Below, piece after piece: positions 9,367 to 15,654 of a stretch of 64,000 nt of DNA (within the stretch, counting starts at the first letter, position 1; each line of letters begins with the position of its first letter). Under the pieces are notes generated by a model, which made no database searches, was not told where the DNA came from, and worked only from the letters and a program-made list of their open reading frames with translations. Origin of the DNA: Halobacteriales archaeon YIM A00013 (GTDB lineage Archaea > Halobacteriota > Halobacteria > Halobacteriales > Haloarculaceae); NCBI GenBank assembly GCA_025041195.1, contig JAKCFM010000002.1, forward strand, positions 62,001-126,000, in the 5' to 3' direction. The translations under genes were made by a program, and so were the position numbers.

Positions 9367-9744
9367 TCAGTTTTCGGCTGCATAGGTACCGGCCCAGTCG
9401 TAGAGATCCTCGAAAATGTCCGTCAGCGCATGGGTCTTCTCCGTGGCGACGTACTCCACCCGTGGTGGCACTTCGTCGTAGGAGTGGCGCTCGACGTACC
9501 CCGACTCTGTGAGTTCAGCCAGTCGGTTCGACAGCGTGGTCGAAGAGATCTCCAGGCGCTCGTCAAGGTCCTTGAATCGGAGGCCCCCCTCACTGAACGC
9601 GAATTCATACATAATGGCGAGGGTGTATTTTTTCCCGAACAGCGAGAGGACGTCTCGGACGGCGCGCTCTTCTTGAAGGTCCTCCAGATGCCCGCAGTCG
9701 TCGTCTGCGTGCGCCAGTTCCGCGACGTCGGTGGGCTCAGCCAT
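9367..9744 (-). CDS. HxlR family winged-helix transcriptional regulator
   Basis: A 125-residue HxlR/DUF24 regulator. The core DVLSLFGKKYTLAIMYEF, the recognition region ISSTTLSNRLAELTESGYV and the wing SYDEVPPRVEYVATEK are all present. The N-terminus holds a DDCGH motif, since haloarchaeal and bacterial HxlR proteins often carry a sensing cysteine there. It is transcribed divergently from a saccharopine-dehydrogenase-like reductase, and the 226-base spacer is rich in TTACTCC boxes and dyads. It is therefore likely a local regulator, possibly autoregulated, of the reductase gene. Confidence 0.88.
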   Translation of the reverse strand: MAEPTDVAELAHADDDCGHLEDLQEERAVRDVLSLFGKKYTLAIMYEFAFSEGGLRFKDLDERLEISSTTLSNRLAELTESGYVERHSYDEVPPRVEYVATEKTHALTDIFEDLYDWAGTYAAEN

Positions 9745-9798
9745 GACAACACTTCTACTTCTGGAGCAATAACACTTTCTTCAATGGATCGTTGGGTC

Positions 9799-9868
9799 TT
9801 ACTCCGGGAAACTGGAGTTACTCCAACACTCTAAACTCGATAGCTTATAGCTTTAGAGAGTGGAGTAA
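9799..9868. promoter_or_regulatory. HxlR-associated operator region with repeated TTACTCC boxes
   Basis: Three copies of the box occur: TTACTCC at 9799-9805 and 9818-9824, and its complement GGAGTAA at 9862-9868. Two dyads are formed: TGGAGT-T-ACTCCA at 9813-9825 is a perfect odd palindrome, and 9818-9835 pairs with 9852-9868 with one gap. A TATA-like CTTATAG lies at 9844-9850, between the arms. The layout fits a dimeric HxlR protein binding across the promoter of the divergent genes. Confidence 0.6.
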
Positions 9869-9978
9869 TGGATATGATGCGATCCACAGTTCACGGGGTA
9901 CCGATCGTCAAGAACGCCATCGACAGAATCGACGCAGAGCGTTCTTCCTGCTCCAGTATGGTGGTAGCAGATGAATAG
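9868..9978 (+). CDS. possible 36-codon leader ORF overlapping the reductase start
   Basis: A short frame begins with three in-frame ATGs (9868, 9874, 9877) about 25 bases downstream of the TATA-like box, where a leaderless transcript would start. It ends at TAG 9976-9978, overlapping the next start (9971) by 8 bases. It contains an 8-bp stem (9910-9917 with 9939-9946). If translated, it would couple to the reductase. No homology is recognised, so it may simply be 5' leader. Confidence 0.3.
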   Translation: MDMMRSTVHGVPIVKNAIDRIDAERSSCSSMVVADE

Positions 9979-11023
9979 CGACCACATCCTCATTTACGGC
10001 GCGTACGGCTACACCGGGAGGCTCGTAACCAAGCAAGCCGTCGCGGACGGTCTTGATCCCATCGTAGCCGGTCGTTCCGCCGAGAAGGTCGAATCGCTGG
10101 CGGACACCCACGGAATCGACTGCCGCGTTTTCACCGTGGACGATCCGCGAGAAGTCGCGGACGCGCTTGCGGACGTGGCGGTTATCATCAACTGTGCCGG
10201 ACCGTTTGATCGAACCAGCATCCCGCTGGTCGACGCCTGCATCGAGACTGGTACCCACTACCTCGACATCACTGGCGAAATAGCAGTGTTTGAGGCCATT
10301 GCTGCACGCGATAGCGAGGCCGAAGCCGCTGGTGTGACGCTTCTGCCTGGCGTTGGCTTCGACGTGGTGCCAACCGACAGCCTTGCCGCCCACCTCGCCG
10401 AGCGGCTCCCCGATGCGACCCATCTTGAGCTGGGCTTCCAGGGGCTTGACGAACTCTCGCCTGGCACTGCTCACACGGTCGTCGATTCGCTTGACGACAG
10501 CGGCACGGTCCGCCGGGATGGCAATCTCGTTGACGTGCCGGTCGCACATGATGTCCGAACCATTGACTTTGGTGACGGCCCGACGACTGCCGCGGCCATC
10601 CATTGGGGCGATGTCTCCACGGCATACCACACGACTGGCATCCCGAACGTGACTGTCTACGCCGACCAGCCGGCGATGACCATCCGATTCCTCCGGCTGT
10701 CTAACCGTCTGCGATGGCTGCTCGGGAGCGATCCGTTGCAGTCCGTGTTGCACGGTCTCGTCGACCGATTCGTTGACGGGCCGAGCGAGGCCACCCGCCG
10801 TGAGGAGTCAATGTACGTCTGGGGACGGGCGACCAACGGCGAGGAATCGGTCGTATCGCGGCTCGTGACACCGGAGTCGTATCTGTTTACGAGTCACAGC
10901 GCCCCACACCTGGCCGCCCGCGTTCGCGACGGCGAGGCACCCGTTGGCTTCCAGACGCCAGCCAGTGCGTTCGGTCCGGATGCCGTCCTCGATATCGACG
11001 GGGTGGAGCGAACGGACGAGTGA
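9971..11023 (+). CDS. saccharopine dehydrogenase-like NAD(P)-binding reductase
   Basis: A 350-residue protein with an N-terminal Rossmann fold (ILIYGAYGYTGRLVTKQAV) typical of the saccharopine dehydrogenase NADP-binding family, including the trans-acting enoyl reductase type. Further family motifs are INCAGPFDRTSIPLVDACI near residue 75 and GTHYLDITGE near 95, with LLPGVGFDVVPTD near 128. The substrate cannot be assigned, since the family ranges from amino-acid to lipid metabolism. It is divergent from an HxlR regulator and probably controlled by it. No Shine-Dalgarno sequence is evident; translation could be coupled to the short frame that overlaps the start. Confidence 0.85.
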   Translation: MNSDHILIYGAYGYTGRLVTKQAVADGLDPIVAGRSAEKVESLADTHGIDCRVFTVDDPREVADALADVAVIINCAGPFDRTSIPLVDACIETGTHYLDITGEIAVFEAIAARDSEAEAAGVTLLPGVGFDVVPTDSLAAHLAERLPDATHLELGFQGLDELSPGTAHTVVDSLDDSGTVRRDGNLVDVPVAHDVRTIDFGDGPTTAAAIHWGDVSTAYHTTGIPNVTVYADQPAMTIRFLRLSNRLRWLLGSDPLQSVLHGLVDRFVDGPSEATRREESMYVWGRATNGEESVVSRLVTPESYLFTSHSAPHLAARVRDGEAPVGFQTPASAFGPDAVLDIDGVERTDE

Positions 11024-11356
11024 GAAGGCCCGAGTAAGCCGGCTGGAGATCTACGGCGTGAAAACGACAGTTACAGTTCGCTTTCACCCCCCGTGATGAA
11101 CAGCAGTTGGAACGGCTGTGCAGTCGCTCCAGGAAATCGAGAAGTGGCCCGCGTCCCCGAAGACGAACCCAAGTAGTCGATGTTTTAGAGTTGTGATACT
11201 GCTCGTGGCGCTCCTCGTATTGTTCGTTCACACCGACATCGGCACGGAGCCACATGGGGTTGCGGATTGTCCCCGTGGGGTGCTAATCATGTTGTAGTGG
11301 ATATAGGTCGATAATGGATCGGGAGGAATTTTAGCTACACCTGCCAGTAGTACATT
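11024..11356. other. gene-free spacer
   Basis: 333 bases with no frame that I can support, no recognised RNA and no repeat. It separates the reductase from the interrupted membrane gene. Confidence 0.4.
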
Positions 11357-11728
11357 ATGTCTCGTATTCAATCGGCAGTCCGTATTATACTCCTGTTTGT
11401 GGTATGGTGTTTGATTGTATTTCCAGCATTTTCCACCATTGGGGCATTTCTCATGTTTTCGAATGCATTCATGGTATTTTTCATATGGGGGACGACTATC
11501 ATCTGAGGAATCATAGGGGCGATCATTTCCAGCTCTCGATCTGGGACATTCCGTCAACTAAAACAATTCGCTATTGCCGTCTCTGCTGTCTTCCTCGTAG
11601 TGGGATTACTACTAAGCGAACTGGCTACTATGTTCGATATGCACGGGTGGCCCGTAGGGATGATTCCAGGGGTACTCATTATTGGCATCACGTATCCAAT
11701 TGGATATAATCTCACGAATTGGGAATAG
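11357..11728 (+). pseudogene. small membrane protein gene interrupted by an in-frame TGA
   Basis: A continuous reading frame of 123 codons from ATG 11357 to TAG 11726, broken only by a TGA at 11504-11506 (codon 50). Read through, it gives a protein with about four hydrophobic segments: IILLFVVWCLIVFPAF and FLMFSNAFMVFFIWGTTII before the stop, FAIAVSAVFLVVGLLL and MIPGVLIIGITYPIGYNL after it. The hydrophobic pattern continues smoothly across the TGA, so this is a recent nonsense mutation or, less likely, a recoded codon. The family is not recognised. A GTG or ATG restart after the TGA could express a half-length product. Confidence 0.65.
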
Positions 11729-12026
11729 TTGTAATCAAGTGAATGGGTCAGTATCGAGTGCATCTCTAATCACGTATCGATATCGTCGATTCGACCGGAT
11801 CTGTCCCGCTCGATACCGTATCTATGTTGGAGATGCCAAAATTAAACGACCGATTCACTCGGCGTTGCGCCACTTATGAATTCCATTTGAATTGGAGTGT
11901 AACTCAGAAAGGACGTGACCGATAGCGGAGATATATACTCAATTGAAATAATTCAAAGAATATAATGAGCTGTTCATAGCGGTACAGATGTAGTGCAATG
12001 GACGTTGCTGTTGACGCAATCAAGCA
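11729..12026. other. gene-poor stretch before the double-hairpin repeat
   Basis: About 300 bases without a supported gene. A short frame starting at ATG 11998 runs 12 codons into the first hairpin of the repeat at 12027-12074 and stops there; reading on past the hairpins gives an open stretch to about 12160. This suggests, weakly, a small gene interrupted by the repeat. Confidence 0.3.
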
Positions 12027-12074
12027 GTGCTCGTAGCGGTATGCTACGAACGACCCGTGAGATCACGGCAAAAC
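12027..12074 (+). repeat. double-hairpin element, copy A (weakest copy)
   Basis: Two adjacent perfect hairpins: TCGTAGC (12031-12037) pairs with GCTACGA (12043-12049) around a 5-base loop, then CCGTGA (12055-12060) pairs with TCACGG (12063-12068) around a 2-base loop. Architecture matches copies B to E although the stems share no sequence with them. The GTC/GAC ends seen in other copies are only approximate here (GTG and AAC). Confidence 0.45.
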
Positions 12075-12180
12075 TACGACCAAACAGCGGGTCCACGACG
12101 CGACGGTATTGATAGGAGCATCGGAGGGAAGCCAGGCGGGTGGACCGCGAGCTAATTCAAAGTATAAGAATATGCAGATT

Positions 12181-12420
12181 TCACCGAACGTCTGTGGCAT
12201 ATTTCACAGCTGATTTCTGAATCAGCTGCTTGAGTAACGCAACTAGAGCTGAGTCCTCGTTCAATTGGTAGATACACCAATTCTTCAGCTGCTGTATCCC
12301 GAATCGAAGATGAAAATTGATTTCTGACTCACTCCATTCTAATGGATCCACGATTTCCGCAATCCCACTCCGGGTTTCAGTAGCATCATCGGGGATAGCT
12401 GACTCATCTGGCGTTGACAT
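12181..12420 (-). CDS. hypothetical small acidic protein
   Basis: A protein of 79 residues starting MSTPDESAIPDD. A longer start at 12441 is rejected because it would run into the terminal hairpin of the neighbouring transposon. The body, with SESEINFHLRFGIQQLKNW and LVALLKQLIQKSAVKYATD, looks helical and soluble. I do not recognise the family. It is transcribed away from tnpB and toward gene-poor DNA, and codon usage looks genuinely haloarchaeal in its acidic N-terminus. Confidence 0.5.
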   Translation of the reverse strand: MSTPDESAIPDDATETRSGIAEIVDPLEWSESEINFHLRFGIQQLKNWCIYQLNEDSALVALLKQLIQKSAVKYATDVR

Positions 12421-12440
12421 ACACAATACCATTTGGGACA

Positions 12441-12457
12441 CGGGGTGAATTACCCCG
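12441..12457. mobile_element. right-end hairpin of the IS1341-type element
   Basis: CGGGGT (12441-12446) and ACCCCG (12452-12457) form a 6-bp hairpin with a 5-base loop, directly after the ancestral stop of tnpB (12460-12462). In IS200/IS605 elements the right end carries such a hairpin and also forms the 3' part of the guide-scaffold (omega) RNA, so the element boundary is probably here. Confidence 0.55.
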
Positions 12458-12501
12458 CCCTACTCACTCGCCGCAGACACGGCTCGTTCCTTGAGGACGG
12501 G

Positions 12502-12556
12502 GTCTCGCAAATCGCGAAGCGATTTGCTGGGTACGGGAAATCTACGATTTCCCTTG
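12502..12556 (+). repeat. double-hairpin element, copy B (in the 3' end of tnpB)
   Basis: A 55-base insertion bounded by GACGGG and ACTTCC of the tnpB coding sequence. Stem 1: GCAAATCGC (12507-12515), loop GAA, GCGATTTGC (12519-12527). Spacer TGGGTAC. Stem 2: GGGAAATC (12535-12542), loop TAC, GATTTCCC (12546-12553). It opens with GTC and its last base joins AC to give GAC. Confidence 0.8.
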
Positions 12557-12682
12557 ACTTCCTGTTTCAATGACGTACTTTGCAGATACAGGCGTATCTA
12601 CAGGGAGCGCAGTCTCCACAGGCATTGATTCGGAGTATCCCACTCCTACGTCTTCGAGTCCGCTTGAAAGAATGTTCCAGGC

Positions 12683-12734
12683 CGTCACCAGAAGCCTGCG
12701 GCTTCTGGTTGCCCGCCAGATGTAATCTGGCGAC
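12683..12734 (+). repeat. double-hairpin element, copy C (inside tnpB)
   Basis: A 52-base insertion between the GCC codons of the restored DTNAAWNIL stretch. It opens CGTCAC and closes GGCGAC. Stem 1: CCAGAAGCC, loop TGC, GGCTTCTGG. Stem 2: CGCCAGAT, loop GTA, ATCTGGCG. Length is not a multiple of three, so it shifts the frame of tnpB. Confidence 0.8.
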
Positions 12735-13987
12735 GGCGTTCGTGTCTCTGTCCGCCGTGAAGCCACACGCTGGACAGGAGTGTTCGCGGACCCACAACTG
12801 TTTGTTGGTTTTCACACCACACGCCGCACACTCTTTGGTGGTATCTTTCGGCTCAACCGGAACGTAGTGCGTTCCTTCGCGTTCGCACTTATACTCAAGC
12901 ATCCTGAGAAAAGTCCCCCATGCGGCGGATGCGCGGTTTCGTGAGTTCGAGTCAAACTGCATCATCCCCGCGACGTTTAAGTCTTCGACAGCGACGAGAT
13001 CGTATTCAGTGGCGTAGTAGTTCGACAGTTTGTGTAAGAAGTCGCGGCGCTTTCGCTTGAGGTCAGCGTGGCGTTCGGCCACAACCTGCCGTTGTTTCTC
13101 CCAGTTGTTAGAGCCATGTTCCTTCCGCGAGAGGCTACGCTGTGCACGTACCAACCGTTCACGTTCGTCCGAGAGATCGAGCGACCTGACAGCCGTACCG
13201 TCGGTATCGTGAGCATACTTGAGAATCCCCACGTCGATACCGACGCACTTCTCAGGGGTTTCAGGTTTTTCTGTTGGAGCTTCGGACGTTTCGACGCCGA
13301 ATATGGCGAACCACTCGCCCGTTTGTTCCTTTTTCACCGTAACCTGTTTGATAGTCGCATTCTCGGGGATCTCTCGGTGGAAATGAACCGGTATTGTTCC
13401 GATCTTTGAAAGCCGTAGGACGGTCTGGCCACTCGTGTTCTTGAGCTCGAACCCAGACTGTCGGTAGGTGAACGATCGGTACTCAGTCGGCGCTTTCCAT
13501 TTGAGCAGGCCAACCGCACGACCATTATCCTTCGCGTCTTTGAGCCGTGAGAGGTTGGTGTACAATCTCTCAACGACGTTCTGAAGGGTGCGAGAATACA
13601 GATCAGTGAGGTCGTCCCACCACTGCTTTATCGACGGGAGTTGATTGATTTCACCGTATTTCGTCGTCTCGTCTTCTCGGTTGAGTCGGTGGAGGAAGTG
13701 GTTATACACTTGCCGATACAGATCCCGATGCCGGTCCAACGTCTCTCGGTGACTGTCGGACGGGTCGAGCCTATACCGGTAGTTGTAGTTCATCTATGAG
13801 TTCGTCCAATTAATCGCGGTTGAATGAAGAGAGATGCAGACGATTCCCCTGAATCCACTCGTCCTGGTCACCGCTGATGTTGATTGGCTTCCGCTTCACT
13901 ATATGTATGTACCGAATGGAATATGTATTAAGTACTTCGATTATGGGGGGCCGAGCGTCGTACGTGTCAGGGAACTATGCGGAACTG

Positions 13988-14040
13988 TATCCCCTCCCTA
14001 CTCACTCACTCCGTTCATTCGTTGAGGAAGGGGGCTTAGG
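13988..14040 (-). mobile_element. relic of a second IS1341-type tnpB 3' end
   Basis: On the minus strand this reads like the last codons and right end of the neighbouring tnpB: a CCTCAACGAATGAACGG stretch, then GTGAGTGAGTAGGGAGGGG, against CCTCAAGGAACGAGCCG and GCGAGTGAGTAGGGCGGGG at 12460-12500. The rest of that tnpB is gone. It lies in the 430-base gap between tnpB and trmB-like gene 1, in the same orientation as the larger copy. Confidence 0.6.
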
Positions 14041-14124
14041 TCCTATCTCCAAATAACACGCAGGCACAAATGTGATAGTCAACAATTAATATCTGCAATT
14101 TCCGAAGTAATTACAGATCGAATG

Positions 14125-14199
14125 CCTCGGAGTCGCACAAATCGCGGAGCGATTTGCTGGAGACATGAAATCTTCGATTTCCATTGCCTTGCCCCGAGG
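14125..14199 (+). repeat. double-hairpin element, copy D, with an outer stem
   Basis: Stem 1: CAAATCGC (14138-14145), loop GGA, GCGATTTG (14149-14156). Stem 2: GAAATC (14167-14172), loop TTC, GATTTC (14176-14181). The core runs about 14132-14187 and is the closest relative of copy B. CCTCGG (14125-14130) and CCGAGG (14194-14199) flank it and can pair, which would enclose the two hairpins. It lies just downstream of the TrmB-like gene and could also act as its terminator. Confidence 0.7.
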
Positions 14200-14222
14200 G
14201 TGTCGTCAGAACTCTTCGCGTC

Positions 14223-15275
14223 CTATTCGTCAGGCAGCAACTCAGTCGTCGTGGCTCCGAAATCTTCAACGAACGCACCATAGCCACCGACGCTGTATCG
14301 GCTGTCGGAAGTTTCGAGAATGAGCGTCATTTCTACAGGGAATTCATTCGTTTCTGGATGAATAAGTCCCTGGCGGGTTTCGACGATATTACCCGCTAGC
14401 TCTGTCGTCTCGACGCCATCTCGGAGTGGTTCGCCACTGACTCGGGCACGGACGTCGTTGCCTGCCCGGAGATGAAGCGTTGCCTGGAACACGGCGTGCC
14501 GGAAGTGCTGGTAAGTTCTGGGGAGATCGGACGGCGGGGCAGTGTACACTTCGGTCCCCATCGGCAGATAGTTACCGAGAAAGGAGCCGACGAGAACGGG
14601 GCCAATCTGTTCCTGTGCAAAGATGATGGCCTGGGTATTGCTGTCGGGCTTTGTAAGAATCTCGTTTGGTGCGACGAGACCGACATTCTTATCGACGGTC
14701 ACCATCGTCGGCATCGGCTGCTCCCACGCGCGAACCACCGATGCAACGCCATCAAACTCGAAACGGCTGTCTGTGTCGACACCACTGACGAGCAACACGA
14801 CGAGCACACCACGATCGACAGCAGCGCGGAGGTCCGCTGCCACCTCATCGAGCAATCGATAGGGGATCGCGAGTGCTATCTCGGCATTCGCGCGTTCGAT
14901 CAGTTCGGCAAGGCGCTTTAGAACGGTGACTCGGGACTTGACCACCTCGAAGCGTTCTGAACGGGGCGCGGCACGCGAAAAACGGGTTTCCAGTGCCGGA
15001 CGCATCTGATCAATATCACCTGTCAGTTTGTCAAGAACCTCTTGTGGTGGATTTGCCCGTATCGTGGTTGGAACTGCGTGGTCATTGACGCCAACAAACC
15101 CGCGTTCTTCGAGTGTCTCGGCAATGCTGTAGACGTATCGTTTCGAGACACCGGCCTCGTTAGCGATAGTGCTTGCCTTTGCCTCACCAAGTTCCAGTAT
15201 CGTGAGGTATGTATCGACTTCCTTGTCCGAGAACCCAAACCGCTGGAGCAAGTCCTCGAGCGACGCATCATCCAT
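14223..15275 (-). CDS. TrmB family sugar-responsive transcriptional regulator (paralog 1)
   Basis: A 350-residue TrmB-type regulator. The N-terminal winged helix spans about residues 1-75 (DLLQRFGFSDKEVDTYLTI, then ASTIANEAGVSKRYVYSIAE), followed by a coiled linker and the sugar-sensing phospholipase-D-like/beta C-terminal domain (EIALAIPYRLLDEVAADLR; GNYLPMGTEVYTAPP). The ATG at 15275 is chosen over an upstream TTG because it aligns with paralog 2 (MDDASLEDLLQRFGF against MNDSDLEAILGRFGF). It is divergent from the GH15 gene, and a perfect TACTAT-G-ATAGTA palindrome lies in the spacer. It probably controls the GH15 and transporter genes in response to maltodextrin or glucose. Confidence 0.92.
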   Translation of the reverse strand: MDDASLEDLLQRFGFSDKEVDTYLTILELGEAKASTIANEAGVSKRYVYSIAETLEERGFVGVNDHAVPTTIRANPPQEVLDKLTGDIDQMRPALETRFSRAAPRSERFEVVKSRVTVLKRLAELIERANAEIALAIPYRLLDEVAADLRAAVDRGVLVVLLVSGVDTDSRFEFDGVASVVRAWEQPMPTMVTVDKNVGLVAPNEILTKPDSNTQAIIFAQEQIGPVLVGSFLGNYLPMGTEVYTAPPSDLPRTYQHFRHAVFQATLHLRAGNDVRARVSGEPLRDGVETTELAGNIVETRQGLIHPETNEFPVEMTLILETSDSRYSVGGYGAFVEDFGATTTELLPDE

Positions 15276-15339
15276 GGTGAGCAATTGCAAAGGGGTGATA
15301 CTTACATTAACCGGTATGTCGTGTAGCGATTATAGAATT

Positions 15340-15425
15340 TAACGGTTACTACCCACGGCGTTAGCCGTCCGAATATTTCCACGTTAGAGATTCCTACATC
15401 GTTAGGCGTGGGGGGATGTCAAGAA
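15340..15425 (+). mobile_element. solo IS1341-like right-end relic
   Basis: Contains a perfect ACGGC-gtta-GCCGT hairpin (about 15345-15358) and then TTAGGCGTGGGGGGATGTCA, the sequence style that ends many haloarchaeal IS200/IS605-family elements. A matching end, AGGCGTTGGAGGATGTCA, is found on the minus strand near 62088-62107. No transposase coding remains. It sits inside the regulatory spacer between the TrmB-like and GH15 genes. Confidence 0.5.
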
Positions 15426-15467
15426 CGATGCAGCTGCTACGATACAAAGGGCTCCTGATTGATATTC

Positions 15468-15503
15468 TACTATGATAGTATTAAAACTTTTCTAGAATAA
15501 ATT
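15468..15503 (+). promoter_or_regulatory. palindrome and CTAG motif upstream of the GH15 gene
   Basis: TACTATGATAGTA (15468-15480) is a perfect 6+1+6 palindrome, close to the TACT...AGTA half-sites described for haloarchaeal TrmB. CTAGAATAAATT follows at 15492-15503. The GH15 start is 150 bases further on, with a TATA-like AACTTAAC about 30 bases before its ATG, so this could be a distal operator or the control region of the divergent regulator. Confidence 0.5.
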
Positions 15504-15654
15504 GGAATTGCTCTGCGGTGGGACGGTCACATCGATAGGATCTGTCGCCTTCGATCGCGGAAACCGTTCGGGTGATCTAAATAGTCCAAATGATACGATC
15601 TACGAACTACAATTACAACAAACTTAACACAGCGGCGAATCCCACTACTCTACA

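Larger units (their letters stand above)
12460..13793 (-). pseudogene. tnpB: tnpB of an IS1341-type (IS200/IS605) element, C-terminus split by two double-hairpin insertions
   Basis: The open frame (12567-13793) encodes 408 residues of TnpB, the RNA-guided nuclease/OrfB of IS200/IS605 elements. RuvC motifs are present: the first Asp in VGIDVGILKYAHDTDG, the Glu in YDLVAVEDLNVAGM and the last Asp in FTADRDTNAV. The four-cysteine zinc finger CAACG...CPACG is intact. After DRDTNA the frame is wrong. A 52-base insert (12683-12734) separates GCC from GCCTGGAACATT; removing it restores AAWNILSSGLEDVGVGYSES and on to VIETGS. A second 55-base insert (12502-12556) then interrupts; removing that restores PVLKERAVSAASE and a stop at 12460. 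No tnpA is nearby, which is usual for IS1341. The catalytic core could still be made. Confidence 0.85.

Noticed and set aside
9908-10753. 281-codon minus-strand frame opposite the saccharopine-dehydrogenase-like gene
   Set aside because: Shadow of the plus-strand gene; the plus-strand product has a clear Rossmann motif and the shadow has none.
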